From Mycolicibacterium crocinum (lineage in GTDB: Bacteria; Actinomycetota; Actinomycetes; Mycobacteriales; Mycobacteriaceae), in contig NZ_CP092362.2 of assembly GCF_022370635.2 (NCBI RefSeq), positions 992,001 through 1,056,000 on the forward strand: a stretch of 64,000 nt of DNA, written 5' to 3'. Within the stretch, counting starts at the first letter, position 1, and each line of letters starts with the position of its first letter. A program made the translations under genes and the position numbers. The notes under the pieces were generated by a model. That model saw nothing but the letters and a program-made list of their open reading frames with translations. It was not told the origin of the DNA and ran no database searches. This document shows, piece by piece, positions 38,721 through 48,080 of this stretch.

Positions 38721-39959
38721 ATGACGTCCCTCATCGCGTGGCTCGACGCATCCACCGAAGATCAGCGGCGGATGCGCGAAATCGTCAATCTGTTCAGCGA
38801 GCGCGAGAGCCGTGACGAGTTGGGCATCGGCCAAGTCCGCGACGCGCTCAGCGACATGTTGTGGCCGGGAACCTCGACGCTGTTCACTCGGGCGCGGTAT
38901 TTCCTCTTCATCCCCTGGTGCTTCCGCGCCGCGGCCGAGGCGCGTAGCGATATCGACAAGGCAACTGGGCTTGCCGACCAGCACGAGAGGCGCCTGATCC
39001 GTGCGCTTGTCGATGCAGGTGAGAAAGACGGTGTCATTGGCGCGAATATCGGTGCGGCGCTAAAGAACTTGCCGTCGACTCTGTACTGGGGCGGGATGCG
39101 TACCCACGGCATCGTCAACGAAGCGACAATCACACGTGACGACGCGATCGCCGCGGAGGTTGAACGTGCCCACGCGCGCCGACCCTCGGCTCCGGAAGTT
39201 CAGTACGTCGACGAGACGGCGGCCTGGCATGCCGGTGCATTCCATTCCACGCTGCCTGCGGTGCCGAAAGCCTTCCCAGCCAAAGCTCCAGACGGATTCG
39301 CCATGCCCCAGAGCGAAGCGGCATGGCTGCGCGACCGAATGCTGGCGAACTCCCCGGACACGATGCTTGAGTACGCCCTCAACAACCGGCCAGACAAAGC
39401 GAGTTCGGTTCCGTGGCACGACGCGGTGCTCATGGCCGCCGATGGCGAACGCGCAAGCATCATGCGTGACGCGCGCAGCTTCTCCATCCTGATGAACAGC
39501 GCCGCGCTCGTCTACAACCTGCTGTTGGCAGAAGCCTATGAAGGCGCAAACTTTAACCGCGTGCCGAATCCGGTGGACGACTACCGCGGACGGCTCGAGG
39601 AATGGGCGGCTACCCCTACCCTGGCTGATGACCTGGCCGGCTGGGATCGCGAGACATTCTGGGCCCGGGTGCATTTGCAGAATCCGAACATCAGTCATCG
39701 CACTCGGCGGTTCATCGACCGATGGATTGAGCTGCTAGGCGCCGCCGATCTTCACCACATCGGAGACGACCACGACGCCCGAGAATTCATCCGGCGGCGC
39801 GAAACCGAACACAAACGCGGGCAGGCGAGGCTGACCAACAAGCGCCTCCTGCAAGCGTGGCTGGGCGCATCGGGAAGCCGGGCCCTCGTCTACCGGTGGC
39901 CCCAGCTTCTGCCGGTCCTTCACGACATCCACGATGGGTTGGACCGCGCCGATGCTTGA
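38721..39959 (+). CDS. DUF6361-family protein, first gene of a five-gene defence operon
   Basis: The 412-residue protein begins SLIAWLDASTEDQRRMREI and has RDELGIGQVRDALSDMLWPG and TRARYFLFIPWCFR in its first 75 residues, which is characteristic of DUF6361. No catalytic motif is known for the family. Such proteins are commonly encoded next to phospholipase-D-like and helicase genes, as here. The ATG at 38721 is chosen over a longer in-frame start inside the EcsC gene because the family begins at SLIAWLD. Its stop overlaps the PLD gene start by 8 bases. Confidence 0.72.
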   Translation: MTSLIAWLDASTEDQRRMREIVNLFSERESRDELGIGQVRDALSDMLWPGTSTLFTRARYFLFIPWCFRAAAEARSDIDKATGLADQHERRLIRALVDAGEKDGVIGANIGAALKNLPSTLYWGGMRTHGIVNEATITRDDAIAAEVERAHARRPSAPEVQYVDETAAWHAGAFHSTLPAVPKAFPAKAPDGFAMPQSEAAWLRDRMLANSPDTMLEYALNNRPDKASSVPWHDAVLMAADGERASIMRDARSFSILMNSAALVYNLLLAEAYEGANFNRVPNPVDDYRGRLEEWAATPTLADDLAGWDRETFWARVHLQNPNISHRTRRFIDRWIELLGAADLHHIGDDHDAREFIRRRETEHKRGQARLTNKRLLQAWLGASGSRALVYRWPQLLPVLHDIHDGLDRADA

Positions 39960-41790
39960 GCCCGACGGTCGCGCCGCGCTTACCGAACAGTTGCGTCCCC
40001 CCAGCGGTTTCCAGCTTTCCCACGCGGTTGCCACCACGTTCACCCTCGATCTGACCACCGCGTTGTCCGTGCCGTTGGCCTTCGCGGCGCACCGTGTGCG
40101 CGACAGCCAGGATCCCATCGCGATCCTCGACGCGGTACGCCGCGCCGCCGACAAGATCGACGTCTTCGCCCAAGCGGGACAGGTATTCGAGCCACGCGTC
40201 ACGTCCGACCTTTTCGCCTTGCTCGAACCCATGGTCCATCCCGTGCGTCCGCCGCGTGACGGTCTGCTCTTCCATCCGAAGGTCTGGGTGCTCGAGTACG
40301 CGGATGGAAATGCCCGGAGCTACCGAATGCTCTGCGCCAGCCGAAATCTCACCAACGACCGCAGCTGGGATCTGGTGGTGCGCCTCGACGGCAGCGCGGC
40401 CGCGGAACCTACTATCCAAAGCGCGCCGCTGGCTGCATTTTTGCGAGCCCTGCCGGGCATGTCGGTGGCGCCGATGCCCCCGAGCCGCTCGGCTCGCATC
40501 GACGCGCTCGCCGACGCCGTCAGCCGTGTCGAATGGGAGCGTCCCGCCGAGGTGCGACACCTCCGATTTCATCCGTTCGGCATCCCCGAAATCCCAACGC
40601 CGCCATTGCACGAGGTGTTCGACGGCATCCGGCACGGCGTCATCTCGCCCTTTCTGAGCGACGAGGGCCTTCGGCGCGTGGTTTCACCGCGGTCAACCGC
40701 ACTCACGGTGCTCTCACGCCGCGAGCAGTTGGACCGGTTGAGCACCAGCACGCTGCGCGGACTGAACGCGCTGATCCTCGACGATGCCGCAAACGACGAC
40801 GAAGCCGACGAGGCTGCCGAATCACCGGCTCCAACCGCACCACTGGGTGCGGGAACGCTCATCGGCTTGCATGCGAAAGCCTATGTGCTGGACCGGCGCA
40901 GCGGTTCGCACCTGTTCATCGGATCGGCCAACGCCACCGAGGCGGGCTTCGGAGGCAACGTCGAACTCCTCGTCGAGTTCGAAGGCCCCCAAACCAAATT
41001 CGGAGTAGACGCCCTACTGGGAGATACGTCCGGACTTCGCGCGTTGACCGTGCCCTACGAACCCATCGGGGGCCTCCCTCCTTCCGCCGAGGAGGAGGCC
41101 GATTATCGGCTCGAGCAGGCGGTACGCGCGTTCGCTGCACGCCGTTACCACTGCACCGTGACACAACAGCAGGATGGGTTCGTTGACCCAGATAGGTCCG
41201 ACCAGCGATACGGGATTCTTGTCTCGTCGAACGAGCCGACACCGAGCACTCCTGACCTCACGGCGCGGGTCAACCTGATCACCCGGCCCGCCAACACCGG
41301 CGAAGTGCCCGGCGCAACTGTGCGTTTCGATGGCCTCGCGCTGACGGATCTCACTCCCTTCCTCGTCATCCGGATCACGGACGCCCGTGGTATCACCGCT
41401 TCGACGGTTGTCGCCGCTACGCTCGAGGGTGATATTCCGGGCCGCCAGGACGCCGTAATCGCACGACAGCTCGCCGACCGAGCTGCGTTCATGAAACTGT
41501 TGGCGCTTCTGCTCGCGCTCGACGGCGGTGATGGCGATTTCAGCTTCGAGGCCGCGGGCGTGGGAGCGGCCGCGTGGGGAGAGGACGGCAGCGGCCTGTT
41601 CGAGGCGCTCGTCAAGGCCGTCGCCGCCGAACACGGCGGCCTCAAAGACGTGAAACGCATCGTCGAGCATGTACGCGCCGCCGAGGCAAAGCGTCCAGTC
41701 GGCAGTCCGTCGGTGCTCCCCGAGGGCTTTGACAAATTGTGGGATGTGGTGTGGGCGGCATACGCGCGGGACGGCGGCCACGATGGATGA
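39952..41790 (+). CDS. Phospholipase-D-like (HKD) nuclease of a defence operon
   Basis: The 612-residue protein has two HKD half-sites: FHPKVWVLE near residue 107 (H-x-K with Glu in the place of Asp) and LHAKAYVLDRRSGSHLFIG near 306, followed by GSANATEAG. Two half-sites in one chain form one phosphodiesterase active site in bacterial HKD nucleases. DISARM DrmC and DpdK are other defence HKD proteins, but this one is longer than DrmC. A large C-terminal part (about 370-612) is unassigned. The start at 39952 overlaps the DUF6361 stop; an ATG at 39934 is an alternative. Its stop overlaps the helicase start. Confidence 0.8.
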   Translation: MLEPDGRAALTEQLRPPSGFQLSHAVATTFTLDLTTALSVPLAFAAHRVRDSQDPIAILDAVRRAADKIDVFAQAGQVFEPRVTSDLFALLEPMVHPVRPPRDGLLFHPKVWVLEYADGNARSYRMLCASRNLTNDRSWDLVVRLDGSAAAEPTIQSAPLAAFLRALPGMSVAPMPPSRSARIDALADAVSRVEWERPAEVRHLRFHPFGIPEIPTPPLHEVFDGIRHGVISPFLSDEGLRRVVSPRSTALTVLSRREQLDRLSTSTLRGLNALILDDAANDDEADEAAESPAPTAPLGAGTLIGLHAKAYVLDRRSGSHLFIGSANATEAGFGGNVELLVEFEGPQTKFGVDALLGDTSGLRALTVPYEPIGGLPPSAEEEADYRLEQAVRAFAARRYHCTVTQQQDGFVDPDRSDQRYGILVSSNEPTPSTPDLTARVNLITRPANTGEVPGATVRFDGLALTDLTPFLVIRITDARGITASTVVAATLEGDIPGRQDAVIARQLADRAAFMKLLALLLALDGGDGDFSFEAAGVGAAAWGEDGSGLFEALVKAVAAEHGGLKDVKRIVEHVRAAEAKRPVGSPSVLPEGFDKLWDVVWAAYARDGGHDG

Positions 41791-44700
41791 TCGTCAACTC
41801 GAGCTTCTTCTCCAGGGGCTCAAGGGTTTCCAGCGTGACGCTGTCGAACACGTGGTTGACCGCCTCTACCGGGCCCCAGGCTCGAGCGGACGGTTTCTGG
41901 TCGCCGACGAGACGGGCTTGGGCAAGAGCATCATCGCTCGCGGCGTCATCGCGTCGGCGGTGGCCGAACTCCAGAATGTTGAGCACATTGATCGCATCGA
42001 TGTGGTCTACATCTGCTCCAGCACCGATCTCGCCAAGCAGAATCTGCGCCGGCTCAACGTAACCGGTGACCCGCACGTCGGTGTCACCAGCCGACTCACC
42101 CTGCTCGCCCTGGAAAGCCGCAGGTTATCGGCCGAATCGCGGAGCCCGGGAAAGAAGGTCAATCTCGTCTCGTTCACGCCCGGTACCTCCTTCGAAATGG
42201 GTTGGCAGACCGGGTCGCAAGAGGAGCGGCAGTTGCTCCACATCATCCTCAACGGGATGACCGCCCAAGCCGATCAGGAGCAAGAACGAGCCTCTGCACT
42301 GTTCTTCCAGGGCTACGTACGCAAGCTGTCGGTCTTTGAAGCCGGTATCACCCGGATGAGGGCCATCCTCGGCGAAGGGCCTGACGAAGTGATCGTGCGT
42401 GCCTTCCACGAGGCTATCGAGGTTAAAGGCCTGGATGTTCGGTTCGAGTCGGTCCGCGATCGTCTCCGAGGCCGCGCTGTGGTGCCCGACGACCTCAAGT
42501 CCGAAGTCAAGGACATCACCGCCGAACTGCGCCATGCGCTTGCCGCTGCCAGCGTCGAGTCGTTGGAACCGGACCTCGTGATACTCGACGAGTTCCAGCG
42601 GTTCCGTCATCTCATCGACCCTCATAGTGGCAGTGACGCAAGCGAGCTGGCACACCACCTGTTCAACTATCCCGATGCCAAGGTGCTGTTGCTGTCGGCT
42701 ACGCCATACAAGCCGTACACCACGGTCGAGGGCGACAACGAGGACGACCACTACCGAGATTTCATGACGACGCTCGAGTTCTTGGCCGACCGCGACCAGG
42801 CAGCGCTCGATCGCATCCGGAACGGGTTCCAGCGGTACCGACAGGCCGTCATTTCGGGGTCGCGCGCTGAGAAAGAAGCTTCGGATCTACGCAACGCACT
42901 GGTCCCGTTCATGACTCGCTCTGAGCGGCCCCGTCTCGAGGAGGGTCGCGATCTTGCGGTGCGCCACATCATCAGCGACGTACCGGCTCCCGAAGACCTG
43001 CGCAGTTACGCGGCTTTGCAGGCGTTCGCCCGCATCATCGACGCTCCGGTGAGCCTGGACTACTGGAAGTCCATCCCCTACTTCGCGAGTTTCATGGAGG
43101 GATACCGGCCCGGTGAGCGTGCCCGCACAGAAGTCGAAAAGGCCACGGCGACTGATGAATTGCAGCTTGCTCTTCGCAAGCTACGCTCGCTTGACCCCGA
43201 CCTCCTCCGAAACTACGGCGCGATCGACTTCGCGAATGCGCGGCTGCGCGCCTTCGCGGCCGACACGCTCGATGCGGGCTGGTGGAGGCTCCTGTGGATT
43301 CCGCCGTCCATGGGCTATCTCACTCCAGGCGGGGTGTATGCCGGGTATTCGGATGGTTCGGTGACGAAGCGGCTCATATTCTCTGCGTGGTCAGGCGTCC
43401 CCACGTCGATCGCGAGTCTCCTTAGCTATGAGGCGGAACGGCGGATGGTCGCGGGGTCCGGGCTCACCGAGAACACCGCCGAGGCTCGCAGAGCGGTGTC
43501 CTCCCGTCTCGACTACGTCATCCGCGACGACCGTCCGGTCGGCATGTCCGTCCTCGCATTGTTCTGGCCGCACCCTGCGCTGGCAGAGCTGGGTGACCCC
43601 CTCATGCTCATGGATGATGGTGCGCCCCTGAATGTTGGTGTCGTCGAGGCCCGGGTTGACGCGGACATTCGCGAACGCGCTGGGCAGTCGGAGAACGACG
43701 GCTCCCGCCCGACGTGGGAAGCATTCTTCGGATGGCCGGGCAGCTGGCCGGCGGGCACTCAGCGGCGCAAAGATGTCGCCGCCTACTGGCTGGCTGGGGG
43801 CGCCGTCACAGCTGAGGGCCGAGACGTCGAGGCCGGCGCTGCTCTGCGGCGGCACGCCAAGTGCGCCCTGGAGCTACCCGTGGCGCCGCACTGGGATCGC
43901 GAGCTGGCCCGGCTGGCGTTGCACAGTCCAGGCAACATCGCCTATCGGACCCTGGCTCGGATCTGCGACAACCTGGACCAGAACATGCGAATCACCCTGT
44001 GGCACAATGCTGCACGGCTCGCAAACGCGATCCGCACGCTGTTCAACCGCATGGACGTCATGTTCCTGCTGGACCAGCTCTACGGCGGCAGAGCCCAGCC
44101 GTATTGGAAGTCTGTGCTGCAGTACTGCGCCGACGGCAACCTCCAAGCGGTACTCGACGAGTACTGCTTTCAACTCAAGCTCGAGTTCGCCGGCTCAACC
44201 ATCGACGCGGCTGCTTTGTCTCAGATCACGGACCGTGCGGTTGAGGCGCTCACCCTGCGGGCATCGCACTACACCGGTCGAGCTACCAGCCCGGCGTTCG
44301 AGAAGATTCCGATCACCGTGCGGTTCGCGCTACGGTATGGCGGCGCAGTCCGAGACGCCGAAAGCGTGCGAGCACCCGAGGTCCGCAACGCCTTCAACAG
44401 TCCGTTCTGGCCATTCGTCCTCGCGTCCACCAGTGTCGGGCAGGAAGGCATTGACTTCCACTGGTGGAGCCATTCCGTCGTGCATTGGAATCTGCCGTTC
44501 AATCCTGTTGACTTCGAGCAACGCGAGGGCCGAGTCAATCGATTCGGCGGCCACGCCGTGCGCAAGAATGTGGCTTCGGCACACGGCCGTCACGCTCTTG
44601 CCGTTACGAAGTTCGGTAACAACCCGTGGCGCAGCGCCTTCGATGCTGCGGTCGACCATCCCGAACTCGGCGAATTCTCGCCCTGGTGGATCTATCCCGG

Positions 44701-44938
44701 CGAGGCGCAGGTCGAGCGCGTGCTGGTGCACTTCCCGCTCAGCCGTGACGAAGTGCAATACGCCCGCCTCCGCGACTCGCTCACGTTGTACCGGTTGATG
44801 CTCGGGCAGCCGCGCCAAGAAGACATGTTGGAACTCCTGCACCAACGAGGTGTCACGGAGGGCGGGGTGACGCAGCTGGACTTGCGGCCACCTTCGCGGC
44901 CGAATGGGGGAAGGGGAGAACGTGACACTGGATGGTGA
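41783..44938 (+). CDS. SF2 DNA/RNA helicase of a defence operon
   Basis: The 1,051-residue protein is a Snf2/DEAD-like SF2 helicase with a wide insert between lobes. Walker A is VADETGLGKSIIARG (about 40-54), motif II is VILDEFQRFRH (DEFQ in place of DEAD/H, about 267), motif III is LLLSATPYKPY, and motifs V and VI are TSVGQEGIDFHWW and FEQREGRVNRFGG (about 912). The D-E-F-Q box recurs in phage-defence helicases. It is coupled to the PLD gene (8-base overlap) and to the ATPase gene (17-base overlap), so the three should be made in fixed ratio. Confidence 0.87.
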   Translation: MDDRQLELLLQGLKGFQRDAVEHVVDRLYRAPGSSGRFLVADETGLGKSIIARGVIASAVAELQNVEHIDRIDVVYICSSTDLAKQNLRRLNVTGDPHVGVTSRLTLLALESRRLSAESRSPGKKVNLVSFTPGTSFEMGWQTGSQEERQLLHIILNGMTAQADQEQERASALFFQGYVRKLSVFEAGITRMRAILGEGPDEVIVRAFHEAIEVKGLDVRFESVRDRLRGRAVVPDDLKSEVKDITAELRHALAAASVESLEPDLVILDEFQRFRHLIDPHSGSDASELAHHLFNYPDAKVLLLSATPYKPYTTVEGDNEDDHYRDFMTTLEFLADRDQAALDRIRNGFQRYRQAVISGSRAEKEASDLRNALVPFMTRSERPRLEEGRDLAVRHIISDVPAPEDLRSYAALQAFARIIDAPVSLDYWKSIPYFASFMEGYRPGERARTEVEKATATDELQLALRKLRSLDPDLLRNYGAIDFANARLRAFAADTLDAGWWRLLWIPPSMGYLTPGGVYAGYSDGSVTKRLIFSAWSGVPTSIASLLSYEAERRMVAGSGLTENTAEARRAVSSRLDYVIRDDRPVGMSVLALFWPHPALAELGDPLMLMDDGAPLNVGVVEARVDADIRERAGQSENDGSRPTWEAFFGWPGSWPAGTQRRKDVAAYWLAGGAVTAEGRDVEAGAALRRHAKCALELPVAPHWDRELARLALHSPGNIAYRTLARICDNLDQNMRITLWHNAARLANAIRTLFNRMDVMFLLDQLYGGRAQPYWKSVLQYCADGNLQAVLDEYCFQLKLEFAGSTIDAAALSQITDRAVEALTLRASHYTGRATSPAFEKIPITVRFALRYGGAVRDAESVRAPEVRNAFNSPFWPFVLASTSVGQEGIDFHWWSHSVVHWNLPFNPVDFEQREGRVNRFGGHAVRKNVASAHGRHALAVTKFGNNPWRSAFDAAVDHPELGEFSPWWIYPGEAQVERVLVHFPLSRDEVQYARLRDSLTLYRLMLGQPRQEDMLELLHQRGVTEGGVTQLDLRPPSRPNGGRGERDTGW

Positions 44939-47381
44939 AAAGCTGGGCAGCTCGGTCGAATCAGAGGTTTGGGAGCTGCTCGACGCAGACGACGCAGTAG
45001 CGGACGAGACCGTTTACCTGGTCGCCGCAGCGTTGCAAGGCGACGAGGAACTGGCAGATCAGCTGGGCGGTGATTTACCGTCCCCGACGCGTCCCGACAC
45101 ACAGTCGCCCGCCGCATCGGCCCCGTTGCGGGCGTTCCTTCGCTCGATCACGGTGTCGGGATTCCGCGGCATCGGCCCCCGCGCCACGCTGGAACTCAAT
45201 CCCTACCGGGGGATCACCGTGATCAGCGGGCGCAACGGCTGCGGCAAGTCGAGCTTCGCCGAGGCGCTCGAATATGCGCTGACCGGCGAGAGTTACCGGT
45301 TCGCGAACCGCGCGAAACACTGGCGCGACTCGTGGCGAAACCTGCACTCAGGCAATCCGACTGCGATCGAAGTCGACTTCGCGATGGAACCCGATGACGA
45401 CCGCAGCGGTTCGAAAGTGGCTATCGGCGCAGACTGGGCGGCGGGCGCGGACCTAAGTGAGTGTCGGCGTTGGTCGCAGATCCATGGCCAAAAGCGTGAG
45501 CCGGTGAGCGCTCTCGGTTGGGATCAGGCGTTGTTGACACATCGGCCGCTCATGTCCTACGACGAACTCGGTGGCCTACTCGAGGACGGGCCGTCGAACC
45601 TCTATGACGCATTGAACCGACTCCTCGGCCTCGACCAGATCGCGGACGCGGACAGTCGGCTCAAGGGAGCCGAGAAGCAGCTCGGAATTCCACGGAAGAC
45701 AGCCAACGACAGTCGAACTCAGCTTATACGAACACTGGAGGAATCCGAGGACCCTCGCGCCGCCGAGGTGAAGAAGCTGATCGCCCGCAAGCCCTATGAC
45801 CTCGATGCCGTTACGGCGACGACCTTGGGGACGGCGACCGATCAGGCGGTAGCCATCGCTCGGCTGCGGGCGATCGCCGATCTCGACGTGATTGACCCGG
45901 CCAAGGCTACTGAGGTTGCGGCCGAGTTGCGTTCGGCGATCGACGCGCATGCCGATGGTGCTGATGCGGTGACGAAGGCGATGACTGCGCGCGCGACCCT
46001 GCTGCGGGAAGCGTTGCACCTGCACGCCGAACTCGGTGGCGGCCCGTGCCCAGTCTGTGAGATGGGGACTCTCGACGGCGAGTGGAAAAGCTCTGCCGAA
46101 CAAAGGCTGAAGGAAGCAGACGCGAAATCCGCTGAGTACCAGAAAATGACGCAACGGCTGGCCCGTGCGCGGGCGGCGGCCGACGGCTTCTTCGCAGGCG
46201 TGGCGACGGTGCCCGCGGTCGACGGCGTCGATCTCGAGTCGCTGTCCGCATTCAATGATGCGGTTACTGAAGCCCGGTCCGTGCCCGGGAACTTAGCCGA
46301 TCTGCCTTCCCATGTGGAGTCATCCGCCGCGGCGCTCGCCGAGGCCGTCAGCGTACTGCGTGCCGAAGCCGCGACGCTGGCAGCAGACCTCGAAGATGCC
46401 TGGGCACCCATCGCTCGTGTGATCGCCGCCTGGGTGGATCTCGAGGCGGCCGCTCGAATCGGCGACAATAAGCTCGCTGAGGTACAAGTGGCACTGAAGT
46501 GGTTGCGCGCCAACGCTGAAACGCTACGCGGTCGACGCCTCGCTCCTGTTGTCGACCAGGCGCGCGAGATCTGGGGTCGCATGCGCCACGAGAGCAACGT
46601 GGACCTCGGCGGCATCTCGCTCGAAGGTTCCGCTAATCGCCGCAAAGCAGTGGTAGAAGGCAGCGTCGACGGAGTGCCAGCCGGCGCACTGTCGGTCATG
46701 AGTCAAGGCGAGCTGCACGCGCTGGCGCTGGCGCTGTTCATCCCGCGCGCCACGACCCCGGATAGTCCGTTCCGATTCCTGGTGCTCGACGATCCGATCC
46801 AAGCGATGGACCCCGCCAAGATTGACGGGTTCCTCGATGTGCTCGTCGAACTGAGCAAGACACGACAAGTCATCGTGTTCTCGCACGATGACCGACTGCC
46901 CGCAGCCATCCGCGCCCGCTCCATCCCCGCGCAGCTGCTCGACGTCACCCGCGAAGAGGGATCGGTTGTCGTGGTGAAGCAGAATGACTCTCCCGCACAG
47001 AGATACATCGCCGACGCCACCGCCGTGATCCTCGACGATAGCCTCGACGACATGGTCAAACGGAAGGCTGCGCCGGGCTTGTTCCGAATGGCGGTCGAAG
47101 CAGCAGCGCATCAACGGTTCTTCACGGATAGCGCACGGGCGGGTGCGGTGTACCACGAATCCGACGCACTGTGGGAAGAGGCGAAGACCACTCAGCAGCG
47201 GGTGGCGCTGGCCGTCACGGGCAGCGCGACGGGAGACCTTTCGGGCTGGAAGCGCTATCGAACGCACAGGTTCCCCACGATGGCGATCTGCGCATCCGGA
47301 GCTCACAACGGTGCCGCACTTGACCGCACGGCGCTGCAGGACTTGCGGGAGACGGTTCGGGACATCGCGGAGAACCGGTGA
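44922..47381 (+). CDS. SMC/Rad50-like AAA ATPase of a defence operon
   Basis: The 819-residue protein is an ABC-type ATPase. VISGRNGCGKSSFAEALEYA is Walker A (about 103), LSVMSQGELHALALALF the signature helix, and FLVLDDPIQAMDP the Walker B with catalytic residues (about 620), followed by the VFSHDDRLP switch. Between them lie long helical arms with a C-P-V-C pair (GGPCPVCEMG, near 375) like a zinc hook but with only one CxxC. Rad50-like ATPases in defence sense DNA or load a nuclease. The GTG at 44922 is chosen because of AAGGGGAG just upstream; ATG 44904 is the alternative. Confidence 0.85.
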   Translation: MTLDGEKLGSSVESEVWELLDADDAVADETVYLVAAALQGDEELADQLGGDLPSPTRPDTQSPAASAPLRAFLRSITVSGFRGIGPRATLELNPYRGITVISGRNGCGKSSFAEALEYALTGESYRFANRAKHWRDSWRNLHSGNPTAIEVDFAMEPDDDRSGSKVAIGADWAAGADLSECRRWSQIHGQKREPVSALGWDQALLTHRPLMSYDELGGLLEDGPSNLYDALNRLLGLDQIADADSRLKGAEKQLGIPRKTANDSRTQLIRTLEESEDPRAAEVKKLIARKPYDLDAVTATTLGTATDQAVAIARLRAIADLDVIDPAKATEVAAELRSAIDAHADGADAVTKAMTARATLLREALHLHAELGGGPCPVCEMGTLDGEWKSSAEQRLKEADAKSAEYQKMTQRLARARAAADGFFAGVATVPAVDGVDLESLSAFNDAVTEARSVPGNLADLPSHVESSAAALAEAVSVLRAEAATLAADLEDAWAPIARVIAAWVDLEAAARIGDNKLAEVQVALKWLRANAETLRGRRLAPVVDQAREIWGRMRHESNVDLGGISLEGSANRRKAVVEGSVDGVPAGALSVMSQGELHALALALFIPRATTPDSPFRFLVLDDPIQAMDPAKIDGFLDVLVELSKTRQVIVFSHDDRLPAAIRARSIPAQLLDVTREEGSVVVVKQNDSPAQRYIADATAVILDDSLDDMVKRKAAPGLFRMAVEAAAHQRFFTDSARAGAVYHESDALWEEAKTTQQRVALAVTGSATGDLSGWKRYRTHRFPTMAICASGAHNGAALDRTALQDLRETVRDIAENR

Positions 47382-47752
47382 CCGGCGACGCTCAGGTACT
47401 GCTCGGTCGGGCCGAAGCATTGCTCAACGCACCCGACTCGGCCGCAGCCGGCAACGCCGCCCGACTCGCGGCGTTCCTCGCGCGACAGGCAGTCGAGGAC
47501 CTGATCGATGCACGCTGCGCGGCGCTCTGCGAAGCGCCGGCGGACTCGGGCACGACGAAAGCGAAACTCGCCATTCTCAAGTCAATGGACACGACGCGCG
47601 CCGGACCTGTGCTCATTGCCGCCTGGCATCAGCTGACCGGCCACTGCCACCAACACGCCTATCAGCTGTCGCCGACGGTCAGCGAGGTGCGGGAGCAGTG
47701 TTTAGCCGTGAGGCAGCACTGCCTTGGGCAGCAATCTGAGCCAGCGGAATGA
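47378..47752 (+). CDS. Small helical HEPN-like protein, last gene of the defence operon
   Basis: This 124-residue all-helical protein (LGRAEALLNA, ARLAAFLARQAVEDLIDARC, then HQLTGHCHQHAYQLSP) resembles HEPN-type small proteins in length and layout. A classical R-x4-6-H pair is not evident; the His-rich stretch could play a similar part. It starts with a GTG that overlaps the ATPase stop (GTGA), so it belongs to the same translational unit. A role as an RNase effector or an assembly partner is possible; neither is shown. Confidence 0.6.
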   Translation: MTGDAQVLLGRAEALLNAPDSAAAGNAARLAAFLARQAVEDLIDARCAALCEAPADSGTTKAKLAILKSMDTTRAGPVLIAAWHQLTGHCHQHAYQLSPTVSEVREQCLAVRQHCLGQQSEPAE

Positions 47753-47894
47753 AGCGAACAATCTCGCTCGCCACGGCTCTGCAAGCAGGGTGTCACTTTC
47801 CGCTTCGGTGATCCTTTGTCAACTTGTCGGTGCCCTATGCGAACCTGTGCGGCTCGCTCGCGGAGGGCGCTGAGCGAGGTGAATGGAGACTTCG

Positions 47895-48080
47895 ATGAGT
47901 GAAACCGACACGACGTCCGGTCCGGACGTTCGCAAATTGGCGTTGCCAAGGATGCCCGTCGACATCCGGGTCCGTGGTTACATATTCAGGCCTTTGCGAC
48001 CGGCTATGCCGCAAGGGCATTCGTTCGCAGCGTCGCAGCCGCTGCGCAACGTCTCAAAAGCTAGGGGAGAAGAGCAGTGA
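47895..48080 (+). CDS. Small ORF coupled to the Hhe-like gene
   Basis: The 61-residue frame starts ATG at 47895 after a good GGAG site, or at ATG 47883. Its stop overlaps the GTG start of the giant protein as GTGA. Content is rich in Arg/Pro (VRKLALPRMPVDIRVRGYIF). No known domain. The 130 bases before it contain no other feature. The overlap suggests translation through this frame sets expression of the next gene. Confidence 0.45.
   Translation: MSETDTTSGPDVRKLALPRMPVDIRVRGYIFRPLRPAMPQGHSFAASQPLRNVSKARGEEQ

Noticed and set aside
38721..44938. Complete DISARM system
   Set aside because: PLD and helicase are present, but there is no intact DrmB (DUF1998) and no system methylase; only a DUF1998 fragment lies 8 kb away, before the restriction operon.
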